A stretch of DNA of 64,000 bases from Actinomadura violacea (GTDB lineage: Bacteria > Actinomycetota > Actinomycetes > Streptosporangiales > Streptosporangiaceae), in NCBI RefSeq assembly GCF_017573465.1, contig NZ_JAGEPF010000020.1, positions 124,001 through 188,000 of the forward strand, given 5' to 3'. The translations under genes and the position numbers were made by a program. Of the stretch, positions 8,261 through 15,860 are shown one piece after another (position 1 is the first letter of the stretch; every line of letters starts with the position of its first letter). The notes under the pieces were generated by a model that saw only the letters and a list, made by a program, of their open reading frames with translations, was not told the origin of the DNA and searched no databases.

Positions 8261-9235
8261 GTGACCGTCGAGGCGACGACCGAGCGGGTGCTGCGGCTGC
8301 TCGGGCTGCTCCAGGCGCGGCCGTCCTGGACCGCCGCCGAGCTCGCGGCCGAGCTGGGCGTCACCGACCGCTCGGTGCGCCGCGACGTCGAGCGGCTGCG
8401 CGCGCTCGGCTACCCCGTGCACGCCGCGCCGGGCGTCGGCGGCGGCTACCGGCTCGGCGCGGGCACCCGGCTGCCGCCGCTGCTCCTCGACGACGGGGAG
8501 GCGATCGCGACGGCGGTGTCGCTGCGGCTGGCGGCGGGCGGGACGGTCGCCGGCGCGGGGGAGGCGGCGCTGCGCGCGCTCGCGAAGCTCGACCAGGTGA
8601 TGCCGCCCCGGCTGCGCGCCGAGGTGCGGGCGGTGCACGGCGCCACCGAGACGCTCGCCGGGCCCGGGGCGGTGGTCGACGCGGAGGTTCTGGTGACGCT
8701 CGCGCGGGCCTGCCGCGACGCGGTGCGGGTGCGGTTCCGGTACGCCGCCCGCGGCGGCGCCGAGGGCGAGCGGGCGGTGGAGCCGGTCCGGATGGTCGCC
8801 ACGGGCCGCCGCTGGTACCTGATGGCCTGGGACGTCGACCGCGCCGGCTGGCGTACCTTCCGGCTGGACCGGATGCGCGACGTCACCGCGACGACCTGGG
8901 GTTTCCCGGTGCGGGAGCATCCGGACCCGGTCGCCTACGTGCAGCGCTCGGTGGCGGAGGCGCCGTACCGGCACCTCGCGCGGATCCGGGTGCGCGCCCG
9001 TCCCGAAGAGGTGCTGGACCTGGTGCCGCCGCAGGTGGGACGCGTCGAGGACGACCGGGACGGGTGGTGCGTGCTCGTCGTCGGCGGCGACGACCTGGAC
9101 CGGCTGGCGGTGCAGGTCGTCCGGCTGGGGTTCGAGGCGCGGGTGCTGGAGCCGCCGGAGCTGCGGGAGGCCGCCGCCCGGCTGGCCCGCCGCCTCGCCG
9201 CCCTGGCCGGGCCGGGCGACGAGATGCAACAATGA
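8261..9235 (+). CDS. HTH-WYL domain transcriptional regulator
   Basis: A 324-residue regulator. The N-terminal HTH_11 (about residues 5-60) reads WTAAELAAELGVTDRSVRRDVERL. The WYL domain (about 140-220) contains RRWYLMAWDVDRAGWRTFRLDRM. A C-terminal WCX extension follows (about 240-320). WYL proteins sense small ligands or nucleic acid and are common local regulators in actinobacteria. The GTG at 8261 begins just before the HTH; the frame is open further upstream but would run through the divergent promoter. Its likely target is the divergent VOC gene. Confidence 0.88.
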   Translation: MTVEATTERVLRLLGLLQARPSWTAAELAAELGVTDRSVRRDVERLRALGYPVHAAPGVGGGYRLGAGTRLPPLLLDDGEAIATAVSLRLAAGGTVAGAGEAALRALAKLDQVMPPRLRAEVRAVHGATETLAGPGAVVDAEVLVTLARACRDAVRVRFRYAARGGAEGERAVEPVRMVATGRRWYLMAWDVDRAGWRTFRLDRMRDVTATTWGFPVREHPDPVAYVQRSVAEAPYRHLARIRVRARPEEVLDLVPPQVGRVEDDRDGWCVLVVGGDDLDRLAVQVVRLGFEARVLEPPELREAAARLARRLAALAGPGDEMQQ

Positions 9236-9237
9236 TG

Positions 9238-9276
9238 TACAACGCCGTTGTATATCGCGCGCAGGGTCGCTAGCCT
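9238..9276 (+). promoter_or_regulatory. Leaderless promoter with overlapping palindrome before the DUF3237 gene
   Basis: A candidate -35 TTGTAT (9248-9253), a 17-bp spacer and -10 TAGCCT (9271-9276) lie so that transcription would begin at or next to the ATG at 9283, the actinobacterial leaderless arrangement. No ribosome site precedes that ATG. The palindrome TACAAC-GCC-GTTGTA (9238-9252) covers the -35 box and would act as an operator for an unknown repressor. It starts 3 bp after the stop codon of the WYL regulator. Confidence 0.6.
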
Positions 9277-9282
9277 GCCGCC

Positions 9283-9762
9283 ATGCCCGACACGCAGCCC
9301 CCGTTCGCCCCCGCCCTGACCTTCGCCTTCGAGATCCGCGCCGAGCTCGCCCCCACCCTCCACGTCGGACACGGCGACGGCGAGCGTACCGAGTTCACCC
9401 CCATCACCGGCGGCACGGTCCACGGCCCGCTGCTGCGCGGCACCGTCCTGCCCGGCGGCGGCGACTGGTCGAGCACCCGCGGCGACGTCTGCCAGCTCGA
9501 CGCCCGCTACCTGCTGCGGGCCGAGGACGGCGCGGTCATCGACATCGTCAACCGCGGCTACTACCACGAGGACGAGGCCGGCAGCCCCGAGCAGCACGAC
9601 GGCGACCTCCAGGTGTCCTGGCCGGGCGTCTACTACCGGACGTCGCCCGTCTTCCGCACCGATGCGCCGGCGCACCGGTGGCTCGCCCGGACCGTCTTCG
9701 TCGGACTCGCCCGCGCACCCGAGGAGGAGACCGTCGCCATCCGCATGTACGCCCTCCTCTGA
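9283..9762 (+). CDS. DUF3237 (UPF0311) family protein
   Basis: A 159-residue beta-rich protein with the DUF3237 pattern: PALTFAFEIRAELAP at the start, then RTEFTPITGGTVHGP, GGDWSSTRGD and the conserved end WLARTVFVGLA. No enzymatic function is established for the family as far as I know; members often sit beside CoA-ester or aromatic catabolism genes. It is a single-gene transcript behind the palindrome-controlled promoter. Confidence 0.85.
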   Translation: MPDTQPPFAPALTFAFEIRAELAPTLHVGHGDGERTEFTPITGGTVHGPLLRGTVLPGGGDWSSTRGDVCQLDARYLLRAEDGAVIDIVNRGYYHEDEAGSPEQHDGDLQVSWPGVYYRTSPVFRTDAPAHRWLARTVFVGLARAPEEETVAIRMYALL

Positions 9763-9900
9763 CCCGTGATCCGAGCGGCGCCCCGGCGAACGGCCGTGGC
9801 GCCGCTTCCGCGTTCCAAGGCTCGCGGAAAACGGTCTTCAGCAATCGGGGCGGTCGCACGTCTTCTCTTGGTAGAGGCTCTAGGAAGGGCGGCCACCGGC

Positions 9901-10389
9901 GTGTCAAGAGAAGCTCTGTCCGCGTTGTTCCAGGAGCACGCGCGGACGCTCGTCCGCACGGCCGTGCTCCTGATCGACGACGAAGGGGTCGCCGAGGAGG
10001 TCGTGCAGGAGGCGTTCCTCGGCCTGCACCGCCGCTGGAGGCGGCGCGGCTCGCCGGAGAGCCCCGAGGCGTATCTGCGCACGTCCGTGGTCAACGGCTG
10101 CCGGTCGGCGCTGCGGCGGCGGAAGGTCGCCGCGTCCGCCCGCGTCCCGCGGCCGGTGCCGGACGGCTCGGCGGCGGAGGCGGTGCTGCTGCGCGAGGAG
10201 CGGACGGAGGTGCTCGCGGCGCTGGACCGGCTCACCCGCCGGCAGCGCGAGGTCGTCGTGCTGCGCTTCTTCCTCGACCTCGACGACCACGCGATCGCGG
10301 CCACGCTCGGAGTGAGCCGCGGCACGGTCTCGTCCACGATCTCGCGCGCCCTGCGCCGCCTCGAGGAACTCCTGGGAGGGAACGGATGA
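9901..10389 (+). CDS. ECF sigma factor (SigE-like family)
   Basis: A 162-residue sigma-70 family protein. Region 2 (about residues 5-70) reads LFQEHARTLVRTAVLLIDDEGVAEEVVQEAF, and region 4 (about 105-155) reads LTRRQREVVVLRFFLDLDDHAIAATLGVSRGTVSSTISRA (split here by role: recognition helix SRGTVSSTISRA). The GTG at 9901 follows GGAAGGG by about 12 bases. The gene overlaps the next by four bases (ATGA), so sigma factor and membrane partner are translationally coupled. The partner is probably its anti-sigma factor or an output sensor. The target promoters are unknown. Confidence 0.88.
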   Translation: MSREALSALFQEHARTLVRTAVLLIDDEGVAEEVVQEAFLGLHRRWRRRGSPESPEAYLRTSVVNGCRSALRRRKVAASARVPRPVPDGSAAEAVLLREERTEVLAALDRLTRRQREVVVLRFFLDLDDHAIAATLGVSRGTVSSTISRALRRLEELLGGNG

Positions 10390-11543
10390 GCGCCGAACTG
10401 GAGAACCGCCTGCGGACCGCGTTCGAGGACGCGACGGCCCGCGTCGAGGCACCGCCGGAACCCGACTGGCCGGAGGACGGCCGGGCGCGGCGCGGGGCGT
10501 ACCCGTTCCTGGCGGTCGCGGCGGCGGTCGCCGCCACGCTGGCCGTCCTGCTGACCGCCGGCCTCCTCAAGGGCGGCGGGAGCGCCGACGATCCGTCCTT
10601 CGTACCGCGCGCCCTCGACGTCACGCCGGTGCGGCCGGCCCGGTCGCCCGACCTCGCGCTCCGGCTTCAGGACGCGCACGACCCGCAGGTCGTGCGGGTG
10701 CGCACCGGCGAGGTCCTCGGCACGGTGCGGCCCCCGGCCGGCTACCGCCCCCTCTGGGCGGGGCAGGCGACGGCCGCCGCCGACGACCGCACGTTCTTCT
10801 TCACGGTGGGGAGGAAGGCGGCCGGCCGGGCGCTGGTGGCCCGCGTCCACGTGGACGACCGGGGACGGCCGGACGGCGACGCGGTCCTCGTCGCCCAGGC
10901 GCCGAGGGCCGCCGACCTGGACGCGGTCGTGCCGTCCGCCTCGCCGACCGGTACCGCCGCGCCGACCGGTACCGCCGCGCCGTCGCGCTGGTCGTCGCTC
11001 GACGGCCTGACGGCGTCGCCGGACGGCACCCGCCTGGCGATGCTGGTGAGCACGCCGTCCGGGGAGGGCGTCGCGGTCTGGGACCTGCGGACGGGCCGCG
11101 CCACCACCTGGGGGAGCCGCGTGCCGGTCCTGTCCGTCGCCTGGGGCGCGGACGGGTCGCTGCTGTGGACCTCGGACGCGTCGGCGGGACGGCTCGGCCC
11201 GCGGAGCCGCGGCGGCGTGCTGCGGGCCACCCGCACGTTCGCGGGAACGGGGGAGGCGGACCGTCCCGTGCTCCTGCCCGGCGGCGACCGGATCATCGTG
11301 CTCGACCGGCAGTACTCCGTGCGGCTCGTACGGCTCCCGGGATCTCCGGGCGCGTCCTCGAAGGTGCTGGACCAGTGGGTGCCCGGCGACGGTGACAACG
11401 GCGGGCCGGTGGTCGACGCGAGCGGGCGGTTCGTCCTCTACCTGCGCAACGGCAAGGGCATGCGGATGAACCTGGCGACCGGCGCCCGCACCCCGACCGG
11501 GCTCGGCGGCGAGGGGAACAAGATGGCCGCCTTCGTCTGGTGA
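10386..11543 (+). CDS. Membrane-anchored beta-propeller protein, putative anti-sigma partner
   Basis: A 385-residue protein with a short charged cytoplasmic N-terminus, one membrane helix (about residues 40-60, AYPFLAVAAAVAATLAVLLTAGLL) and an extracytoplasmic TolB/WD40-like propeller (DGLTASPDGTRLAMLVS, VLSVAWGADGSLLWTSD, VVDASGRFVLYLRNGK). No zinc anti-sigma motif (HxxxCxxC) is visible in the N-terminus, so the anti-sigma role is inferred only from the four-base overlap with the sigma gene. A Pro-Thr-Gly-Thr-Ala-Ala duplication lies around residues 186-198. Confidence 0.75.
   Translation: MSAELENRLRTAFEDATARVEAPPEPDWPEDGRARRGAYPFLAVAAAVAATLAVLLTAGLLKGGGSADDPSFVPRALDVTPVRPARSPDLALRLQDAHDPQVVRVRTGEVLGTVRPPAGYRPLWAGQATAAADDRTFFFTVGRKAAGRALVARVHVDDRGRPDGDAVLVAQAPRAADLDAVVPSASPTGTAAPTGTAAPSRWSSLDGLTASPDGTRLAMLVSTPSGEGVAVWDLRTGRATTWGSRVPVLSVAWGADGSLLWTSDASAGRLGPRSRGGVLRATRTFAGTGEADRPVLLPGGDRIIVLDRQYSVRLVRLPGSPGASSKVLDQWVPGDGDNGGPVVDASGRFVLYLRNGKGMRMNLATGARTPTGLGGEGNKMAAFVW
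10943..10978 (+). repeat. Two 18-bp tandem copies inside the propeller gene
   Basis: GCCGACCGGTACCGCCGC occurs twice head to tail (10943-10960 and 10961-10978) and encodes PTGTAA twice. The length is a multiple of three, so copy-number change would only lengthen a flexible linker. Confidence 0.85.
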
Positions 11544-11569
11544 TCGCCCGGCGGGCCGGCGCCGGCCGC

Positions 11570-11602
11570 TGGACGGCGACTTTTTATGCTGTACGATCAG
11601 CA
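11570..11602 (+). promoter_or_regulatory. Promoter and operator before the SDR-ECH-TetR operon
   Basis: A possible -35 TGGACG (11570-11575), 16-bp spacer and -10 TACGAT (11592-11597) precede the SDR gene. The -10 hexamer is exactly the spacer of the inverted repeat TGCTG-N6-CAGCA (11587-11602), so a bound repressor would block the promoter. The TetR gene at the end of the operon is the obvious candidate. The GGCCGGCGCCGGCC palindrome at 11554-11567 just upstream may terminate the preceding gene. Confidence 0.45.
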
Positions 11603-11628
11603 AACAAGTTGCGTGAGAGGCGGTAGCG

Positions 11629-12417
11629 ATGGCGGACATCCTTGACCTCAAGGGGCGGACGGCGCTGGTCACCGGGGCGGGGCAGGGCGTCGGCCGCCGG
11701 GTGGCCCTGCACTTCGCCGAGCACGGCGCCGGCGCGGTCGTGGTCAACGACTTCCGGGCCGAGCGGGCCGAGAAGGTCGCCGAGGAGGTGCGCGCGCTCG
11801 GCGTCAAGGCGCTGCCGGTCGCGGGCGACGTCGGCGACCTCGACGCGGTGACGGCCGCGGTCGCGCGGGCCGCCGGGGAGTTCGGCCCGATCGGCATCCT
11901 GGTGAACAACGCCGGGAACGCGGGCCCGCAGCCGACCGAGGAGATGACCCGGCCGTTCTGGAAGCAGACGCCCGCCGAGTGGCACGGCTACCTCGGCACC
12001 AACCTGTTCGGCGTGCTCAACAACGTGCACGCCGTCCTGCCCGGCATGATCGAGAGCGGCTACGGCCGGATCGTCACCGTCATCTCCGACGCCGGACGGG
12101 TCGGGGAGCCGGGCCGCGAGGCGTACTCGGCGGCCAAGGGCGGCGCCGCCGGGTTCACCCGGTCGGTCGCCGCGAGCACCGGCCGGTACGGGATCACCGC
12201 CAACTGCATCTCGCTCGCCGCGACGCGGACGCCGCGCACCGAGGGCCGGTTCGCCGACGAGGAGCGCTTCAAGAAGATCATGGCCAAGTACGTGATCCGG
12301 CGCGCCGGGGAGCCCGAGGACGCGGCGAACCTCGTGCTGTTCCTGGCCTCCGACGCCGCGTCGTGGATCACCGGGCAGACCGTCCCGGTCAACGGCGGCT
12401 ACTCGTTCGCGCTCTGA
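11629..12417 (+). CDS. Short-chain dehydrogenase/reductase
   Basis: A 262-residue classical SDR. It has a cofactor loop TGAGQGVGRR (about 15-24), NNAG (about 95), an active-site Ser region VISDAGR, a YSAAK catalytic motif, and a C-terminal WITGQTVPVNGGYSF. Asp in VVNDFRAER after the second strand favours NAD. It probably oxidises a hydroxyacyl-CoA or alcohol. The stop is 10 bp before the enoyl-CoA hydratase, so the two are co-transcribed and likely act in one beta-oxidation-like path. Confidence 0.88.
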   Translation: MADILDLKGRTALVTGAGQGVGRRVALHFAEHGAGAVVVNDFRAERAEKVAEEVRALGVKALPVAGDVGDLDAVTAAVARAAGEFGPIGILVNNAGNAGPQPTEEMTRPFWKQTPAEWHGYLGTNLFGVLNNVHAVLPGMIESGYGRIVTVISDAGRVGEPGREAYSAAKGGAAGFTRSVAASTGRYGITANCISLAATRTPRTEGRFADEERFKKIMAKYVIRRAGEPEDAANLVLFLASDAASWITGQTVPVNGGYSFAL

Positions 12418-12427
12418 GGAGGACCAC

Positions 12428-13192
12428 ATGAGTGTCGTGCAGACCGAGCGCCGCGGCGCCGTCGAGATCATCACGCTGAACCGGCCGCGCGTGTACAACG
12501 CGATCGACCTGGAGCTGCGGGAGGCGATGCAGGAGGCGTTCGAGCGGTTCGACGCCGACGACGCGGCCTCGGTCGCGGTGCTGACCGGCGCGGGCGGCAA
12601 CTTCTGCTCCGGCCGCGACCTGAAGGCGGCGCGCCGCGGCGAGCCGAGCTACCGGAACCGGCAGGCGCAGGTCGCCGCGTTCACCCGGCGGTCGGTCGGC
12701 AAGCCGGTGATCGCGGCGGTGGAGGGCTACGCGCTCGCCGGCGGCTTCGAGCTGGCGCTGAGCTGCGACCTGATCGTGGCGGCGCGGGACGCGCTCTTCG
12801 GGCTGCCCGAGGTCCGGCACAGCCTGGTCGCCGTCGGCGGCGGGCTGATCCGGCTGCCGCGCCGCATGCCGTACCACGCGGCGATGATGATGGCCCTCAC
12901 CGGCGACCGCTACGGCGCCGGCGACCTGGAGCGCTGGGGCGTCGTCGGGAAGCTCGCCGAACCCGGGCACGCGGTGGACGCCGCGCTCGAACTGGCCGAG
13001 CGGATCCTGCTCGGCGGGCCGCTCGCGGTGCGGGCCACCAAGGAGATCGTCCGCCGCGCGTTCGAGTGGAGCGGCGAGGACGAGGCGTTCGACGCGCAGA
13101 TGGCCGTCGCGCGGCCCGCGCTGGACTCGCCCGACCGCGACGAGGGCCTGAAGGCCTTCGGCGAGGGCCGTGCGCCGTCTTGGCGGAAATGA
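12428..13192 (+). CDS. Enoyl-CoA hydratase/isomerase family protein
   Basis: A 254-residue crotonase-fold protein. The CoA-binding/oxyanion strands are visible as CSGRDLKAARRG (about residues 60-70) and GYALAGGFELALSCDL (about 100-115), with GLPEVRHSLVAVGGG next. RBS GAGGAGGACCAC precedes the ATG. It lies between the SDR and the TetR regulator, consistent with hydration of an unsaturated acyl-CoA followed by oxidation. Confidence 0.9.
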   Translation: MSVVQTERRGAVEIITLNRPRVYNAIDLELREAMQEAFERFDADDAASVAVLTGAGGNFCSGRDLKAARRGEPSYRNRQAQVAAFTRRSVGKPVIAAVEGYALAGGFELALSCDLIVAARDALFGLPEVRHSLVAVGGGLIRLPRRMPYHAAMMMALTGDRYGAGDLERWGVVGKLAEPGHAVDAALELAERILLGGPLAVRATKEIVRRAFEWSGEDEAFDAQMAVARPALDSPDRDEGLKAFGEGRAPSWRK

Positions 13193-13210
13193 CGGCCCCG
13201 CGCCGGTAAT

Positions 13211-13223
13211 GTGACCCAGTCAC
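13211..13223. promoter_or_regulatory. Perfect palindrome immediately upstream of the TetR gene
   Basis: GTGACCCAGTCAC has 5-bp arms around CCA, 27 bp before the preferred TetR start. It is a plausible autoregulatory operator. Its first three bases are also an alternative GTG start for the TetR gene, which is one reason to prefer the downstream GTG. Confidence 0.4.
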
Positions 13224-13249
13224 CAATGGGAATTCGTGCAGGGGGACCC

Positions 13250-13864
13250 GTGGCGGGCCGGCAGCTCACCCAGGGCGAACGCAGCGACGCCTCCAAGCGC
13301 GCGCTCGTCGACGCCACGATGCGGATCATCGCCGACGAGGGGTACCGCAGCACGACCGTCGCGCGGATCCAGGAGGAGGCCGGGGTCAGCCGCGGCCTGG
13401 TCGGCTACCACTTCGGCTCCAAGCAGGGGCTGATGGAGGCGGTCCTGACGACGATCCGCGACTCCTACGTCAGCCAGGTGCTGCGCCGAAAAGAGCAGGA
13501 CCTGCCGGGCCTGGAGGCGATCGAGCTGATGCTCGACTCGTACCTGTCCCGGCTCGGCCGCGACCCGGTGCCGGCGAAGGTGGTGCTGGTCCTGGCGCTG
13601 GAGTCGGTCGGCGACCTCGCCGAGCTGCGGCAGGCCATGGCGACGCGGCTGGCGGAGATGCGCGCCGAGTTCGAGGAGTGGATCGTCCGCGGCGTCGAGG
13701 ACGGGACGGTCCGCGCCGACGTCGACCCGGGCGGCACGGCCGTCTACCTGGGCGGCATCCTGCGCGGCATCACGCTGCAGTTCCTCGTCGACCCGGACGG
13801 GTTCGACCTGGACGAGGCGCGGCGCGCCGCGGTCTCGTCGGTGGTCAACGGCCTGCGCCCTTGA
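13250..13864 (+). CDS. TetR-family regulator of the SDR/ECH operon
   Basis: A 204-residue TetR protein with HTH STTVARIQEEAGVSRGLVGYHFGSK (first 20: STTVARIQEEAGVSRGLVGY), in the N-terminal 60 residues, and a helical TetR_C domain. I choose the GTG at 13250 because GGGGGA sits 8 bp upstream; a GTG at 13211 would add 13 residues and consume the palindrome. Its position at the end of a catabolic operon suggests CoA-ester-responsive repression, as for FadR/KstR-type regulators; that is inference. Confidence 0.85.
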   Translation: MAGRQLTQGERSDASKRALVDATMRIIADEGYRSTTVARIQEEAGVSRGLVGYHFGSKQGLMEAVLTTIRDSYVSQVLRRKEQDLPGLEAIELMLDSYLSRLGRDPVPAKVVLVLALESVGDLAELRQAMATRLAEMRAEFEEWIVRGVEDGTVRADVDPGGTAVYLGGILRGITLQFLVDPDGFDLDEARRAAVSSVVNGLRP

Positions 13865-13928
13865 ACGAATGCCGCCCTTGAACGAATGCCGCCCTTGAAC
13901 GAATGCCGCCCCTGAACGAATGCCGCCT
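13861..13928 (+). repeat. Four 17-bp tandem repeats after the TetR gene
   Basis: Units start at 13861, 13878, 13895 and 13912. The first three are identical (TTGAACGAATGCCGCCC) and the fourth differs at its first and last base. The first unit contains the TetR stop codon. The unit is not palindromic and not a multiple of three. It lies in the 108-bp gap before the alpha/beta hydrolase start; see the finding. Confidence 0.9.
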
Positions 13929-13972
13929 CTGCGCGGCGATGAGTTCCCGGCGCGCCGGCGGTCGGTACGGGC

Positions 13973-14842
13973 ATGGACACCAGGACACTGCACACCCCCG
14001 GAGCCGACCTCGTCTACGACGTCCGCGGGCCGCTGCCTCCCGCCGGCGGCCGCCCGCCGCTGCTCATGATCGGCCAGCCGATGGACGCGAGCGGGTTCGC
14101 GACGCCGGCGTCGCACTTCCCCGACCGCACCGTGGTCACCTACGACCCGCGCGGCCTCGGCCGCAGCGTCCGCAAGGACGGCAGGACCGACCACGCCCCC
14201 GAGGTCCAGGCCGAGGACGTGCACGCCATCATCGAGGCGCTCGGCGCGGGCCCGGTCGAGATGTTCGCCAGCAGCGGCGGCGCGGTGACCGCGCTCGCGC
14301 TCGTCGCCGCCCATCCGGGCGACGTGACGGTCCTGGTGGCGCACGAGCCGCCGCTGATCCCGGCGCTCCCCGACGCCAAGGCCGCCGAGCGCGCGCGGGC
14401 CGCCGTCCGGGACGTCTACGAGGCCAAGGGCTCGGGCGCCGGCATGGCGGCCTTCATAGCGATGGCCTCGTGGCAGGGCGAGTTCACCGACGACTACCTC
14501 GCGCTCCCGGCGCCGGACCCGGCGCAGTTCGGGATGCCGGCCGAGGACGACGGCTCGCGCGGCGACCCGCTGCTGTCCGACCGCTCCTGGGCGGTCAGCG
14601 GGTACCGGCTCGACGTCGAGGCGCTGAAGGCGGCGCCGACGCGGATCGTGATCGCGGTGGGGGAGGAGTCGAAGGGCCTGCTGACCGGACGCACCTCGGA
14701 GGCCGCGGCCGCGCTGCTGGGCCTGCCGGCGACGGGGTTCCCGAGCCACCACAGCGGCTTCCTCGGCGACGAGTTCGGCCACCCCGGCGAGCCCGAGGCG
14801 TTCGCGCGCAGGCTGCGCGAGGTCCTCGACGGCGCCGCCTGA
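13973..14842 (+). CDS. Alpha/beta hydrolase
   Basis: A 289-residue alpha/beta hydrolase fold protein. Its strand/loop features are PPLLMIGQPMDASGF, then TYDPRGLGRS, and the nucleophile elbow EMFASSGGAVTALAL with Ser101 (the usual first Gly is Ala99). A late His occurs in HHSGFLGDEFGHPGEP. It belongs to the broad esterase/epoxide hydrolase/haloperoxidase-like group; the substrate is not predictable. No strong ribosome site is seen at the ATG. The gene is convergent with the LLM oxidoreductase 10 bp downstream. Confidence 0.85.
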   Translation: MDTRTLHTPGADLVYDVRGPLPPAGGRPPLLMIGQPMDASGFATPASHFPDRTVVTYDPRGLGRSVRKDGRTDHAPEVQAEDVHAIIEALGAGPVEMFASSGGAVTALALVAAHPGDVTVLVAHEPPLIPALPDAKAAERARAAVRDVYEAKGSGAGMAAFIAMASWQGEFTDDYLALPAPDPAQFGMPAEDDGSRGDPLLSDRSWAVSGYRLDVEALKAAPTRIVIAVGEESKGLLTGRTSEAAAALLGLPATGFPSHHSGFLGDEFGHPGEPEAFARRLREVLDGAA

Positions 14843-14852
14843 CGGCCCGGAG

Positions 14853-15860
14853 CTAAGCCCCGAGCCGGCGGGCCGCCCGCGCCAGGATCTCGGGATCGGT
14901 GTCGGCGACGGTGTAGAAGCTGATCCGGTCGGCCAGGCCGTCCATGCGGTCCCGGACCGCGCCGGCCACCCCGTCCGGTTCGGCGACGACCGCGAACGCG
15001 TTCAGCACGTCGTCGCCGACCAGCCCGGTCATCGCGTCCCACCGCTGCGCGCGGGACAGTTCGTGCAGCTCGTCGGCCAGCTCCGCCCATCCGTGCAGCT
15101 CCAGGACCGGACGGTAGGCGGGGGTGCTGCCGTAGAACGCGATCTGCTTGCGGACGGCCCGCACCGACGCCGCCATGGCCTCCTCGGTCGCGCCCGTGGC
15201 GAGCAGCACGGGGGCGCTCACCTCGATCCGGTCGCGGCCCGACGCGGCGAGCCCGCGGCCGAGCGTCGGCAGCGTGACCTCGCGCAGGTAGCGCGGCGTG
15301 GTGAAGCCGTGGACGAGCAGCCCGTCCGCCGCCGCGCCGGCGACCTCGGTCATCTTCTCCCCGACGGCGGCCAGCAGGATCGGCGGCGTCCCGAATGGGT
15401 GCGGCGCCGGGGTGAACGCCGAGGTCATCAGCGTGTGCCGGTAGAAGTCGCCCTCGAACGCCAGCCGGTCGCCGCTCGCCCAGCACCGCCAGATCTCGCG
15501 GACGGCGGCGATCAGCTCGGCCATCCGCCGCGCGGGCGCGCTCCAGGGCATCGAGTAGCGGCGCTCGATGTGCGCGCGGACCTGGCTGCCGAGGCCGAGC
15601 GCGAACCGGCCGCGGCTGTAGAAGGCCAGGTCGTGGCCGAGGTGGGCGAGGTTCATCGGGTTGCGCGCGAACGCGACGGCGATGGACGTGCCGAGCCGCA
15701 GCGCCGCGGTGTGCTCGGCCGCGACGCCGAGCGGGACGAACGGGTCGTGCGCCGACTCGCGCGCCCACAGCCCGTCGTATCCGGCGTCCTCGCAGGCCCG
15801 GGCGGTGCGTGCCACGCCGTCGAGCGGGAGGCCCTGCGGAAGGCGCGCGTCGACCTTCAC
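14853..15860 (-). CDS. LLM-class F420-dependent oxidoreductase
   Basis: A 335-residue luciferase-like monooxygenase-fold protein with the F420-family pattern: DARLPQGLPLDGVARTARAC, YDGLWARESAHDPFVPL, LRLGTSIAVAFARNPMNLAH and FALGLGSQVRAHIERRYS. Actinobacterial members of this subgroup use reduced F420 for hydride transfer rather than flavin-dependent light emission. The GTG at 15860 overlaps the stop of the upstream aldolase-like gene by four bases, so it is the third gene of a tightly coupled operon with DUF35 and the thiolase-fold protein. A redox step on the same CoA substrate is likely. Confidence 0.88.
   Translation of the reverse strand: MKVDARLPQGLPLDGVARTARACEDAGYDGLWARESAHDPFVPLGVAAEHTAALRLGTSIAVAFARNPMNLAHLGHDLAFYSRGRFALGLGSQVRAHIERRYSMPWSAPARRMAELIAAVREIWRCWASGDRLAFEGDFYRHTLMTSAFTPAPHPFGTPPILLAAVGEKMTEVAGAAADGLLVHGFTTPRYLREVTLPTLGRGLAASGRDRIEVSAPVLLATGATEEAMAASVRAVRKQIAFYGSTPAYRPVLELHGWAELADELHELSRAQRWDAMTGLVGDDVLNAFAVVAEPDGVAGAVRDRMDGLADRISFYTVADTDPEILARAARRLGA

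Noticed and set aside
13861..13928. CRISPR array
   Set aside because: Units are 17 bp directly adjacent without spacers; it is a simple tandem repeat. No cas genes in the window.
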